Part shown: piece by piece, positions 9,691 to 18,781 of the stretch
Layout: each line of letters starts with the position of its first letter
Position numbering within the stretch: position 1 is the stretch's first letter
Source of the DNA: Deltaproteobacteria bacterium
GTDB lineage: Bacteria > Desulfobacterota > Syntrophia > Syntrophales > UBA5619
Assembly: GCA_016935075.1 (NCBI GenBank)
Contig: JAFGRP010000091.1
Location: 1-37,353 of the forward strand
Direction: 5' to 3'
Length of the DNA: 37,353 nucleotides
Notes under the pieces: model-generated
Told to the model about the DNA's origin: nothing
Database searches by the model: none
What the model saw: the letters and a program-made list of their open reading frames with translations, nothing else
Position numbers and translations under genes: made by a program

Positions 9691-10971
9691 CTATGCCCTG
9701 TTTACCGGTGACGCCGTTCCCCACTCTATGAGACGGATCCCTTCGAAATCCTGCTCGATCCGGATCAGTTCATTCAACTTGGCCAATCTTTCGCCTCCCT
9801 TGACGCCCGTCTTGATCATGAGGGCGTTCCAGGCCACAGACAGATGGGCAATGGAATCATCCGGCGTCTCCCCCGAACGGTGAGAGAGAATGATCTTCAT
9901 CCCGTGGGACCGGGCGAGGGAAACCGTCCGTTTTGCCCCCGTGATCGTGCCGACCTGGTTGGGTTTGATGATCATGGCTCCGGCCGAACCCTTCCCGATA
10001 CCCGTTTTCGTCCGCTCATGATTGCTGGCATAAACATCGTCTGCACAGATCAGACATCGGTCGCCGAAATTCCGGTTCAGCAGCGAAAATGAATCGTAGT
10101 CGTTGCTGTTGAAACCGTCTTCAACATAAACCAGATTGAAGCGTACGATCAGTTCCCCCAGAAAATCCAACTGCTGCCGTGCGGTCCTGGAGGCCCCTTC
10201 CCGGTCATACCGGTAAACCCCGCCCGCCGGGTCCCAGAAACGGTCTGCCGCCAGATCCAGCCCCATTCCGATCGCGACGCCTTCTTCGTCCGAAATCCTG
10301 TCCGCCGCCTCTTTGATGATCTGCAGCGCCTCGACATCGTTGAGATTGGCGGCCCAGGCGTTTTCATCGTCCGTTCCGCCCGCAAATCCGGGATCCTTTT
10401 TCTCCAGCAATTTGCCGACCCGATCGTGGATGCGCAAATTGATTTCAATGGCCTGCCGGACCGTCTTTGCGCCGATGGGAACAATCAGATGTTCCTGCAT
10501 GTCCGGGGCGGGACCGAGACTGTGCGCGCCTCCCCCGATAATGTTTCCCAGGGGGTACGGGAGCGTCCATCCTTCGTCCCGACGAAACCATTTGAACAGG
10601 GGAATCTTCAGGGAATCCGCCGCCGCCGCTCCAACCGCGGTCGACAGGACGGCCGCCGTATTGCCGCCGATTTTTTCGAAATTCGGCGTACCGTCAATCC
10701 GTTGCAGCAGGTCGTCGATTTTTTCCTGTTCTGCCGCATCCATGCCGATGAGCGAGGGAATCACCGTTTTTTCAAGGATGGCCATGGATTCGCGCAATCC
10801 GCCGCGCGCATAGGCCGGCGCTTCAAATTCCCCCCGGCTCCCCGGGGCGCCGAACGGCGCGGCCGCCCGTCCGAAGCCCTTTTCGGTGATCACGTCCACT
10901 TCCAGGGTTTCAATCCCCCGGCTGTCATAAACCGTTCGATATCGAACATGGGCAATCGTGGTTTCGGGCAT
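9691..10971 (-). CDS. Divergent enolase-family protein
   Basis: Starts at internal ATG 10971 (MPETTIAHVRYRTVYDSRGIETLEVDV). Enolase motifs: DSRG, NIIGGGAHS...MQEHLIVPIGA, YVEDGF, ICADDVYASN, MIIKPNQVGTITGA, ILSHRSGETPDDSIAHLSV, KLNELIRIE. Confidence 0.85.
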   Translation of the reverse strand: MPETTIAHVRYRTVYDSRGIETLEVDVITEKGFGRAAAPFGAPGSRGEFEAPAYARGGLRESMAILEKTVIPSLIGMDAAEQEKIDDLLQRIDGTPNFEKIGGNTAAVLSTAVGAAAADSLKIPLFKWFRRDEGWTLPYPLGNIIGGGAHSLGPAPDMQEHLIVPIGAKTVRQAIEINLRIHDRVGKLLEKKDPGFAGGTDDENAWAANLNDVEALQIIKEAADRISDEEGVAIGMGLDLAADRFWDPAGGVYRYDREGASRTARQQLDFLGELIVRFNLVYVEDGFNSNDYDSFSLLNRNFGDRCLICADDVYASNHERTKTGIGKGSAGAMIIKPNQVGTITGAKRTVSLARSHGMKIILSHRSGETPDDSIAHLSVAWNALMIKTGVKGGERLAKLNELIRIEQDFEGIRLIEWGTASPVNRA

Positions 10972-11041
10972 GGATGTTTTGCCTCCGGCAGCGGTTACGT
11001 TCAATCTTTCAATTCCGTGGCCTGCATCCTGAAATGCAATT

Positions 11042-12706
11042 TCATGCAGATGACGCCTCTTGGATCGAAACGCCGGTTTTCCCGGCCTTGCGCTGGAAAA
11101 CGATATTTTTCCGCCATGCATCGCTCATCTCCGGATAATCTTCCCGGTTATGGGCGCCGCGGCTTTCCGTCCGGAGGAGCGCCGCCTGCAGGATCAGCCG
11201 TCCCACGGTATGGATGTTCCGCGTCTCGAAGAGTTTTGCCATCTCACCGAAGGAGCGGTTTTCCACAATACAGAGACGGTCGATCTTATGCTTCCCGATT
11301 TCGTCCATGACTTTGAGGGCCTTGCGCAGCCCATCCCCGTTGCGGACGACGCCGGCATAGCGGCTCATCAATTCCGTGATTTCCTTTTTCACCTCGCGGT
11401 AATCGATCCCCTTGTCCCGGTTCCAATGAACGGCGATCCCCTGCGCGGTTTTCCCGGCGATTTCCGGCGAAACGGCAGGCAGGTCCATGGAGAGGGCCCG
11501 GCTCGACGCCTGCGCTCCCGCGATCGCGCCGAACACCTGCGTTTCCGCAAGGGCGTTTCCAGGCAGGCGGTTGGCGCCCATCGTCCCCGTCTGCGCCTCG
11601 CCCGCGGCATACAGCCCTTCGACCCCGGTTTCGCTGTGCTCATTGATCACGATGCCCCCCATGAAATAGTGGGCCCCCGGCGCCCATTCGTAGGACTGCC
11701 ACGTGGGATCGAAATTCAGGGAGGCGCAGGATCGCATGAAAGCCTTGAATTTCATAAGCTTCTCTGCGGGGACTCCGGAGAAGTCTCCATAAACGCCGCC
11801 GTGGGGGGATGCCCTTCCCTCCAGGATCTCTTTCTGGGTGCAGCGGGCGACCTCGGCACGGGATACCTGTTCCGCCTTGTCGGGGTGGTATCTCTTCATG
11901 TAGCGCTCGCACAGGCCGTTGTAGAACCGTCCGCCGATGGTCACCCCGCCGTCGCCTGGGGGGGCCGTACCCCGCATCGCCTCCGGCCGGATCATGCAGG
12001 CCCGGGTCTGGACAAATTCCATGTCGGACAGTTGCGTCCCCGCCTCATAGGCCAGCACACATCCGTCGCCCGTGATGCCGGGAAGATTAGTCGTCAGAGA
12101 AAACAAGTTTCCCGCCCCGCCTGTCGCGATCACAACGGATTTGGCCTGAACGATCAACAGGGTTTCCCGGTCGATTTCCAGCGCCGCCGCTCCGCAGACG
12201 GCGCCTTCCCGCCGCAGCAGATCGACCACCATGACGTGTTCGAGGACCTCGATGCCCAGCCGGGCGGCTTCCCGGACCAGCCCCTTGAAAAATCCGCCGT
12301 TGTAGCGGTCGCCGGCCAAGACGGCGCGGGGAACGGCGTTGCCCGGGAAGAGGAAAAGATCAAACCTCCCATCAACCTTGTCGAATTCGGTGCCGTAGCG
12401 CTCGACCTCCATCGCCCGCTCCGGGCTCAAGTCGGCGAGCAACCGAACCAGTCTGGGATTGCCGAGGTAGTGACCGCCCTTGAGGGTGTCTTGATAATGG
12501 GAGTCCCTGCTGTCCTTCTGATCGACGGCCGCGGAGATCGCGCCCATTGCGATGGCCGTACTGCAGCCGGCAGGGTAATCCCCTTTGGATACGACGAGGA
12601 CCTTTGCGCCCAGGTTGCGTGCCTCGATGGCGGCCCGAATTCCCGCGCCGCCCGCACCGATGACGAGAACATCCGTCACAATCGTCCGCTGTTTCAGTGT
12701 CTCCAT
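11042..12706 (-). CDS. FAD-dependent fumarate reductase/succinate dehydrogenase-type flavoprotein subunit
   Basis: METLKQRTIVTDVLVIGAGGAGIRAAIEARNLGAKVLVVSKG (Rossmann FAD motif), VVIATGGAGNLF, GLYAAGEAQTGTMGANRLPGNALAETQVFGAIAG, TESRGAHNREDYPE. RBS GGACAGGAGAAAAT-ATG at 12706. Confidence 0.9.
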   Translation of the reverse strand: METLKQRTIVTDVLVIGAGGAGIRAAIEARNLGAKVLVVSKGDYPAGCSTAIAMGAISAAVDQKDSRDSHYQDTLKGGHYLGNPRLVRLLADLSPERAMEVERYGTEFDKVDGRFDLFLFPGNAVPRAVLAGDRYNGGFFKGLVREAARLGIEVLEHVMVVDLLRREGAVCGAAALEIDRETLLIVQAKSVVIATGGAGNLFSLTTNLPGITGDGCVLAYEAGTQLSDMEFVQTRACMIRPEAMRGTAPPGDGGVTIGGRFYNGLCERYMKRYHPDKAEQVSRAEVARCTQKEILEGRASPHGGVYGDFSGVPAEKLMKFKAFMRSCASLNFDPTWQSYEWAPGAHYFMGGIVINEHSETGVEGLYAAGEAQTGTMGANRLPGNALAETQVFGAIAGAQASSRALSMDLPAVSPEIAGKTAQGIAVHWNRDKGIDYREVKKEITELMSRYAGVVRNGDGLRKALKVMDEIGKHKIDRLCIVENRSFGEMAKLFETRNIHTVGRLILQAALLRTESRGAHNREDYPEMSDAWRKNIVFQRKAGKTGVSIQEASSA

Positions 12707-12798
12707 ATTTTCTCCTGTCCTGCGGGAGGAGCCGGTCCGCCCGATTGTTTTACGAAGATTCATCTGCAATGGCCGCAAGCGTTCGATCCGGTCTGCGA

Positions 12799-13959
12799 TC
12801 ATTTCAGCGTGGACTTGGGGATACAGGCATAGCCTCGAATCAGGCACCGTGCCGTTCGGTCGACGGTCGCCCGCTTCAGCACAAAGCCGCCCTTTTCACG
12901 AACCACCTTCCCCTCGGGAGCGATGACGCCGGCCGGATGGCCGATGCGCAGCTCCCCGCGCGCGACGATCTCCTTCCGTGCAAACCGGTTGGCAATCGTG
13001 CCGGGGATCATCGCGGCCGCCACGGTGCATACGGTGCCCGTTACGGGATAGGCCAGATGCATCTTCTGCATGAACAGAAGACGTACGACAAGATCCACCG
13101 ACTTTTCGGAAATCTTCCTGCCCGTTGTCCAGTCCTTATAGTCCATCGGGGGGGCGCAGATGGCGAAAAAGGGGCTGTAGGGAACATCATGGGTTGCCTT
13201 TCGCCAATCCTTGCAGAGGCCCATGACTTGGGCGGCGACGCTGCGGATCTTTTCAATTTTGAGAAGCAGCTTTTTGTCGGCGTCGATCTGTTGGGGTGTC
13301 TCGCCGCCTTTGAGGCCCAGGGCCTCCGCCCGGATGAAAACCGCGGGGATCGCGGCGTCCACAAGCGACACCTCGAATTTGCCCTCACCTTCCACGGTGA
13401 GTATATCCGTCACCCTGCCGGTGGGCAGGAGTTTGCCGGTGAGGCCTCCGGCGCTGTCTGCCCAGTCCAGGACGATCTTGGCGCCGGTTCCCGGCACGCC
13501 GTCGATTCTATGCTTGCCCTCTACGGCCGCATGCTTCCCCCTCACGGGAACTTCCGCGACGATCACCTTGCCCGTGTTGACCTGGTGGATCCGGACTTTG
13601 GTCATCGGCTCCACCGCTTCCACCAGCCCCTCGTCGATGGCAAAGGGGCCGACGGCGGCAGAGACATTGCCGCAGTTGGATTTCCAGTCGATCATCGGTT
13701 CGACCATGCTGACCTGGCCGAAAAGATAGTCCACGTCGCAATCCGGACGGGTGGGAGGGCCGATGACCGCCGCCTTGCTCGTCAGGAGTTCCGCCCCGCC
13801 CAATCCGTCAATCTCCCTCGGGTCGGGGGCGCCGAAAACGCGCCGGATCACCTTGTCCCTCATGGCCCTGTCCTGGGGCAGATCGTTCCGATGAAAAAAT
13901 ATCCCCTTGCTTGTTCCGCCCCGCATGATCGTGCAACGAATGAGTTCCTGATTTTCCAT
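12799..13959 (-). CDS. PrpF-family isomerase (methylaconitate / 3-methylitaconate / oxalomesaconate isomerase family)
   Basis: IRCTIMRGGTSKGIFFHRNDLP N-terminal signature; IDWKSNCGNVSAAVGPFAI; HPAGVI near the C-terminus. Confidence 0.88.
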   Translation of the reverse strand: MENQELIRCTIMRGGTSKGIFFHRNDLPQDRAMRDKVIRRVFGAPDPREIDGLGGAELLTSKAAVIGPPTRPDCDVDYLFGQVSMVEPMIDWKSNCGNVSAAVGPFAIDEGLVEAVEPMTKVRIHQVNTGKVIVAEVPVRGKHAAVEGKHRIDGVPGTGAKIVLDWADSAGGLTGKLLPTGRVTDILTVEGEGKFEVSLVDAAIPAVFIRAEALGLKGGETPQQIDADKKLLLKIEKIRSVAAQVMGLCKDWRKATHDVPYSPFFAICAPPMDYKDWTTGRKISEKSVDLVVRLLFMQKMHLAYPVTGTVCTVAAAMIPGTIANRFARKEIVARGELRIGHPAGVIAPEGKVVREKGGFVLKRATVDRTARCLIRGYACIPKSTLK

Positions 13960-13994
13960 ACGATACTCCTCCTTTTAAAGCCATACTATCTTTT

Positions 13995-14927
13995 TTATTC
14001 CGTAGACACGGCTCTTTGCTTTGCCTTTTGAACAATCCCTTCGGCCTTCGCAACCGTCTCAACGCCCATCCTGTACATCGCAACATCGATCATCTTGCCG
14101 TCCAGGGTCGCTGCCCCTTTCCCTTCCGCTTCCGCTTTCTTATAGGCGGCAATGATCCGAAGGCTAAAAACAACATCTTCCTCCGATGGTGCGAACACCT
14201 CGTTCAACGTCTCAATGTGCCGGGGATGCGTCGCCATCTTCCCTTTGAAGCCCATCAGCCTCACCCGGTTGGCCTCGCACCGCAACCCTCCACTATCGGT
14301 AATCAAACCGAAAAATGGCGTATCGATGGCCAGCATCCCCGCTGCTGCCGCCGTCACCGAAATCACCGAACGCGGATGCGCAAGGAACGGGGCATACTCG
14401 TCGGGCGTCAATTTCGTCACCGCAAAGCCGGCGCCCATCTCCCGCATATAGTCGGCCGCACCGAACGAAAGACCGACAACACGGGGACTCGCCGTCGCAA
14501 TCTCCCCGGCATTCACAATACCCTTGGGTGACTCCAGCAACGGCAATATAATGATCTCTTTCTTGAGTTTTTTCTTCTTCTCCGCCTCCGCAAGAAGCAT
14601 CGTTACCGTCTCGATGTCCCGCTTTGATTCCGCCTTAGGGAGCATGATCCCGTCCAATTCCTCCCGAACGATAACCCCAATGTCCTGCGCCGTAAGACCC
14701 GGCGTCTGGAGGGAATTTACGCGGACCAGCATGTCAACGCCGTGCGACTTGAAGACCGCCGCCATATCTCGCGCAAATATCCTTCCCGTCTCCTTCTCAG
14801 CGATCGGACAGGCGTCCTCCAGATCGATAATGACAGCGTCCTGTTGCTCCGTGGCCGCCTTGTTCATCATCTTCCAATTGTTGGCGGGTACAAACAATAA
14901 CGACCGCCAGATTTTATGATCTGCCAT
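13995..14927 (-). CDS. HpcH/HpaI aldolase/CitE-family acyl-CoA lyase
   Basis: RSLLFVPANNWKMMNKAATEQQDAVIIDLEDACPIAEK; LVRVNSLQTPG; DGIMLPKAES; ILPLLESPKGIVNAGEIA; LSFGAADYMREMG. Confidence 0.9.
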   Translation of the reverse strand: MADHKIWRSLLFVPANNWKMMNKAATEQQDAVIIDLEDACPIAEKETGRIFARDMAAVFKSHGVDMLVRVNSLQTPGLTAQDIGVIVREELDGIMLPKAESKRDIETVTMLLAEAEKKKKLKKEIIILPLLESPKGIVNAGEIATASPRVVGLSFGAADYMREMGAGFAVTKLTPDEYAPFLAHPRSVISVTAAAAGMLAIDTPFFGLITDSGGLRCEANRVRLMGFKGKMATHPRHIETLNEVFAPSEEDVVFSLRIIAAYKKAEAEGKGAATLDGKMIDVAMYRMGVETVAKAEGIVQKAKQRAVSTE

Positions 14928-14947
14928 GATTTCACTGCTCCTGCAAC

Positions 14948-15844
14948 TTATGAATTCAAGAATATGCCTTTCAACGTAGGACCGATATCCGACGGATTAT
15001 CGACCACATATCCGCCTGCTCCCCGCAGCGCCGATACTTTCTCCTCGGCTGTACCTCTGCCGCCCTCGATGATCGCGCTGGCGTGTGAAAACCGGATACC
15101 CGAAGGAAGTCCGCGTCCCGCTATATATGCCACCAGAGGTTTCGTATAACGACCCTCCTTCATCAGGTCCGCCGCTTCCTCTTCCATTACGCCGCCAATC
15201 TCCCCATAGTATACGACAGCGTCCGTTTCCGTGTCCGCCTGGAACAGCGGCAATAGCTCAGGGAAGGTCGTCCCCAGCACCGACTCGGATCCCAGATTCA
15301 CCGCGGTGCTGATCCCGAAACCGGCTTTGCAGACCTCGAATGACAAGGTGCTCGTCTGACCCCCGCTGCGGGAAATCACTCCGATCCGTCCGGGCAGGAA
15401 GGCGATCTTCGCCATCTCCGGAGAACCGAAAAGTCCCAAAGATCCCTTACCCGGACATACCACACCCCCGGACCCCGGACCGATCAGGCGAATCCCCGCT
15501 TTCCTGCATGCAGCGATACAAATCAAAGCGTCATGCAGCGGTACGCGCTCGACCTCCATCAGGATATTTGTGAAGGGCGACCCAACTGCTTCCATCAACG
15601 CCGTCTTCGCCCCCGGACCCGGAACAAGAATCAGGGCAGTATCGATGGGGCCGTGGGCGTCCCATGCCTCCCGCACCGTATTGTATACGGGAATGTCCCA
15701 CACCTTCTGCCCGGCCTTCCCGGGCGTCACGCCGGCAACAACATTCGTCCCGTTGTCCAACATATTGCGCGCAACAAACTGACCAAAACGACCCGTAATC
15801 CCCTGGATCATTACCTTGGTTCCCTCATTCAGGATGATCGACAC
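14948..15844 (-). CDS. Succinyl-CoA synthetase alpha (SucD)-like ADP-forming CoA ligase subunit
   Basis: MIQGITGRFGQFVARNMLDNGTNVVAGVTPGKAGQKVWDIPVYNTV; IGVISRSGGQTSTLSFEV; phosphohistidine-type segment RFSHASAIIEGGRGTAEEKV. Confidence 0.92.
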   Translation of the reverse strand: MSIILNEGTKVMIQGITGRFGQFVARNMLDNGTNVVAGVTPGKAGQKVWDIPVYNTVREAWDAHGPIDTALILVPGPGAKTALMEAVGSPFTNILMEVERVPLHDALICIAACRKAGIRLIGPGSGGVVCPGKGSLGLFGSPEMAKIAFLPGRIGVISRSGGQTSTLSFEVCKAGFGISTAVNLGSESVLGTTFPELLPLFQADTETDAVVYYGEIGGVMEEEAADLMKEGRYTKPLVAYIAGRGLPSGIRFSHASAIIEGGRGTAEEKVSALRGAGGYVVDNPSDIGPTLKGIFLNS

Positions 15845-15850
15845 CTGTAA

Positions 15851-16186
15851 TCACCCCCTTCCATCAAAGTTCATCCTCTTCCGATACTCATCCAGTCCCG
15901 GAAAAGGGATCATGATCTCTATTGCAGAATTGCCCGTCATATTGCAGGCATATTCCCAAGACAAAGACTCGTTGGACACCTTCTTCACATCCTCAGCCGG
16001 TAACGCCAAAACGGGGCGGTTCCCCTCGATTCGCAAAATGTTCCGATCGTACATCCGGTCCGCCTTCACGCAGGCAAATCCGCACGACGGTTCCGCCATC
16101 CCTGACCGCGCTGGCTCGCAACGGGCGTAATCTATTTTTACCTTTGTACACTTTGTCTCAAACTCGAGTGTCTTAGTTGCCGCCAT
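15851..16186 (-). CDS. Small ferredoxin-like protein with a degenerate second cluster motif
   Basis: 111 aa between sucC-like and sucD-like genes, start overlapping the sucC-like stop (TAATG). VKIDYARCEPARSGMAEPSCGFACVKAD...ILRIEGNRPVLALPAEDVKKVSNESLSWEYACNMTGNSAIEI resembles a 2[4Fe-4S] ferredoxin layout. Confidence 0.7.
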   Translation of the reverse strand: MAATKTLEFETKCTKVKIDYARCEPARSGMAEPSCGFACVKADRMYDRNILRIEGNRPVLALPAEDVKKVSNESLSWEYACNMTGNSAIEIMIPFPGLDEYRKRMNFDGRG

Positions 16187-17451
16187 TATGCCGCCTCCTT
16201 CCGTTCCTTCAAATACTCATCTATCAGTTTCTGGGCCCGCTCAGCGATATAGTCCGATCGATAAATGTAATCCCGACCGTAGATCTCTAATCGAATATTC
16301 AAGCCCTTAAGTCCGTCTTGAAGAATTTTTATCGTCTCTTTCTCCCTGTTTCCGGCAATCAAAATCACTACAGGAAAACCGGAACGCTCTTTCAACTCCT
16401 CGTGCAGCACCTTCACCAATGCAAACGCATGGTACCATTGCTCTTGATTCGCCAGGCATGCCCCCGTCATCACATAGGCGGTAATCGGCTGTGCGAAAAT
16501 AGCCTTAACGACCTTGTAAACTTTGCTGGCAGGAGGATCGCCACTGGTATCGGCATAATTGGCAATCTTCAAACCCCTGTTGATCAGCGCCGCAGCCCCC
16601 AACATCGAACCGCCGCCGCCGATCCCATGGAAACCAACGTACACCTCTCCTTCCTGATACTCTGTCACCATCTGCGCAAAGTATCCCGTGCCCCGGTAGT
16701 CCGTCTCCTCGATGTGAATCCAGGCCAGTTTCTCGAGCTCGGTCGGCTCTCGTTCCATATCCCGCGGAACATCAATCCCAAACTCCGGGTGACGAAAAAT
16801 CGAGCTGTCGTCCAAGGTAATGTGGCAATCCGCCGCATAGACCTTGCCGTCCTTCGTCCATATCAAAGGGTTCATCTCGACGGCTCGCGCATCGTTATCA
16901 AGAAATACCCGGTAGAGTCCAAAAATCGCTGCGGCTATCCCTTCCAAACGCTCCTTCCGGATCCTCATCTGCACCAACAGGTCACGTATCTTTTCGATCT
17001 CCAATCCGCCGATCATATCGATCACAAGCTTTCCTACACGTTCCGGGTTTCGAGCCGCCACCTCCTCCACACCGGTACCGCCTTCCGTGCTGAATACAAG
17101 CACCGGCGCCTTGATGCTCACCGACGAGTTCACGACGATACCAGCGTAGTACTCTTGAGCAATTTCCAGCTGCTCCTCCACCAGCACCTTAGTCACAGGA
17201 AGGCCTTTGATCTTCGTGCTCAATACCCGCTCAGCCTTCATTCTGGTATCTTCCGGCGTCTTCGCAAACTGAATGCCGCCTACTTTGAAACGACCCGTCG
17301 CCCAAACCTGCGCCTTTATCACCACGGGTCCTCCGATCTTCTTCGCGATCGCCCCGGCTTCTTCTGCCGTCGTCGCTATTTCGCCGCGAGGGATCATCAC
17401 CCCGGCCTTCGATAGCAATGCCTTCCCCTGGTATTCGTATATGCGCGCCAT
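16186..17451 (-). CDS. Succinyl-CoA synthetase beta (SucC)-like ADP-forming CoA ligase subunit
   Basis: MARIYEYQGKALLSKAGVMIPRGEIATTAEEAGAIAKKIGGPVVIKAQVWATGRFKVGGIQFAKTPED; AVEMNPLIWTKDGKVYAADCHITLDD; FHGIGGGGSMLGAAALINRGLKIANYADTSGDP. Confidence 0.92.
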   Translation of the reverse strand: MARIYEYQGKALLSKAGVMIPRGEIATTAEEAGAIAKKIGGPVVIKAQVWATGRFKVGGIQFAKTPEDTRMKAERVLSTKIKGLPVTKVLVEEQLEIAQEYYAGIVVNSSVSIKAPVLVFSTEGGTGVEEVAARNPERVGKLVIDMIGGLEIEKIRDLLVQMRIRKERLEGIAAAIFGLYRVFLDNDARAVEMNPLIWTKDGKVYAADCHITLDDSSIFRHPEFGIDVPRDMEREPTELEKLAWIHIEETDYRGTGYFAQMVTEYQEGEVYVGFHGIGGGGSMLGAAALINRGLKIANYADTSGDPPASKVYKVVKAIFAQPITAYVMTGACLANQEQWYHAFALVKVLHEELKERSGFPVVILIAGNREKETIKILQDGLKGLNIRLEIYGRDYIYRSDYIAERAQKLIDEYLKERKEAA

Positions 17452-17670
17452 CCATATACCCCCTACGTGATCCGTTTATTGGCGTAATAATCTCCCTGAA
17501 ATGATCCATTTTGCGGCAGAATAAGTGCCGTCCAACATTATCCGGTTGACCGCACATCTGTCCAAAACGGGTTTTGTATATTGAAAAGGGTGCATACAAT
17601 CAGGCAGGAATTGTTCTGCCGAAAGAAAAAAACCTGAAAGGAGGCATCCTGGTAAAAAGATTTCGCATTT

Positions 17671-18768
17671 TCAGACAACAATGCCTTTGTATGATGCGTA
17701 AGCTTTGATCATCTCTTTACGATCAAAGATTGTTGCAATAAGAGCCGTTCGGATCCACATGCCATTGCGCATCTGACGCCAGTAGACTGCCCGCGGGTCG
17801 TCATCCACATCCGTAGAAATTTCGCTCCTTCGGGGCAATGGATGGAGGATTACAGCACTCTTTTTCAGACGTTTTAGATCATTGCCGGTAAAGGAATATT
17901 TGCTGATGTCGCGTTCATTTCTTTTTCCGGCCTTTTGGGTATCCCATTCATCTTGGATCCGTGTCATATAAATGGCGTCAGCCTCTGGAATTAAAGACTT
18001 GAAATCATCGATTCGTTGATACATTATTTTTTTTTGGTCCAGCATGGCCAAGATGTCTTCCGAAATCTGCAGATCTTTTGGAGCCGCAAAAATCTGCTTT
18101 ACATCTCGATAAGCCGTCAGTAACCAAGCGAGTGAACGAACCGTGCGGCCACGAAGCAAGTCGCCGGCAAAAAGGATTCTTTTCCCGTCAATACCGCCAT
18201 TGCCTTCAAAACTCCTTTGCAGCGTATAAATATCCAAGAGAGCCTGAGTTGGGTGCTGGTCTTTCCCCGAACCGGCATTGATAATGGGTATGGGGCGTTC
18301 CGAGTTGGATAAAACCCAGGCCATTCTTTCTGCAAGACCTCCCACCTCGCTGCGCATGATGATCAGATCGAAATAGGAGCTAAAGGTCCGAACGGAATCT
18401 TCCTTGGATTCTCCCTTGAATTCGCTTGAAGTGGCCGTGTCACGTACTTCCCCGATGGATATACCCAGAATCTGACAGGCTGCGCAAAAGGACAGAAAAG
18501 TACGGCTGCTGGGCTGCGAGAAGTACAGCATGGCCCGCTTATGGGACAACAGATCCTTTAAAAATTTTATGCCCTCTTCCGTTTTGGCGATACGGCGTAT
18601 GATGGTGGCCAGCATTCCCAACTCATCCATCCGAGATCGATCAAATTGCTGGGCAATCATGATATGATAGAGCCTGCCGGCCTCATTGAAATAGTGCGCT
18701 TTTTCCGTCAGGGACAGAGACTCATATTTCTTCCAGGAAATTCTCATTAATGTCGGTTCGTCTTTCAT
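17671..18768 (-). CDS. Aspartate carbamoyltransferase-like transcarbamylase
   Basis: FSQPSSRTFLSF (variant of STRTR), SSEFKGESKEDSV 80s-loop-like segment, NAGSGKDQHPTQALLDIYTL, GDLLRGRTVRSL, ADAIYMTRIQDEW, VILHPLPRRSEISTDVDDDPRAVYWRQMRNGMWIRTALI. Confidence 0.88.
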   Translation of the reverse strand: MKDEPTLMRISWKKYESLSLTEKAHYFNEAGRLYHIMIAQQFDRSRMDELGMLATIIRRIAKTEEGIKFLKDLLSHKRAMLYFSQPSSRTFLSFCAACQILGISIGEVRDTATSSEFKGESKEDSVRTFSSYFDLIIMRSEVGGLAERMAWVLSNSERPIPIINAGSGKDQHPTQALLDIYTLQRSFEGNGGIDGKRILFAGDLLRGRTVRSLAWLLTAYRDVKQIFAAPKDLQISEDILAMLDQKKIMYQRIDDFKSLIPEADAIYMTRIQDEWDTQKAGKRNERDISKYSFTGNDLKRLKKSAVILHPLPRRSEISTDVDDDPRAVYWRQMRNGMWIRTALIATIFDRKEMIKAYASYKGIVV

Positions 18769-18781
18769 TTTTTACCCCCTC

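Noticed and set aside
11060-12832. 590-aa plus-strand ORF
   Set aside because: Antisense to the fumarate-reductase-type flavoprotein, which carries clear FAD motifs.
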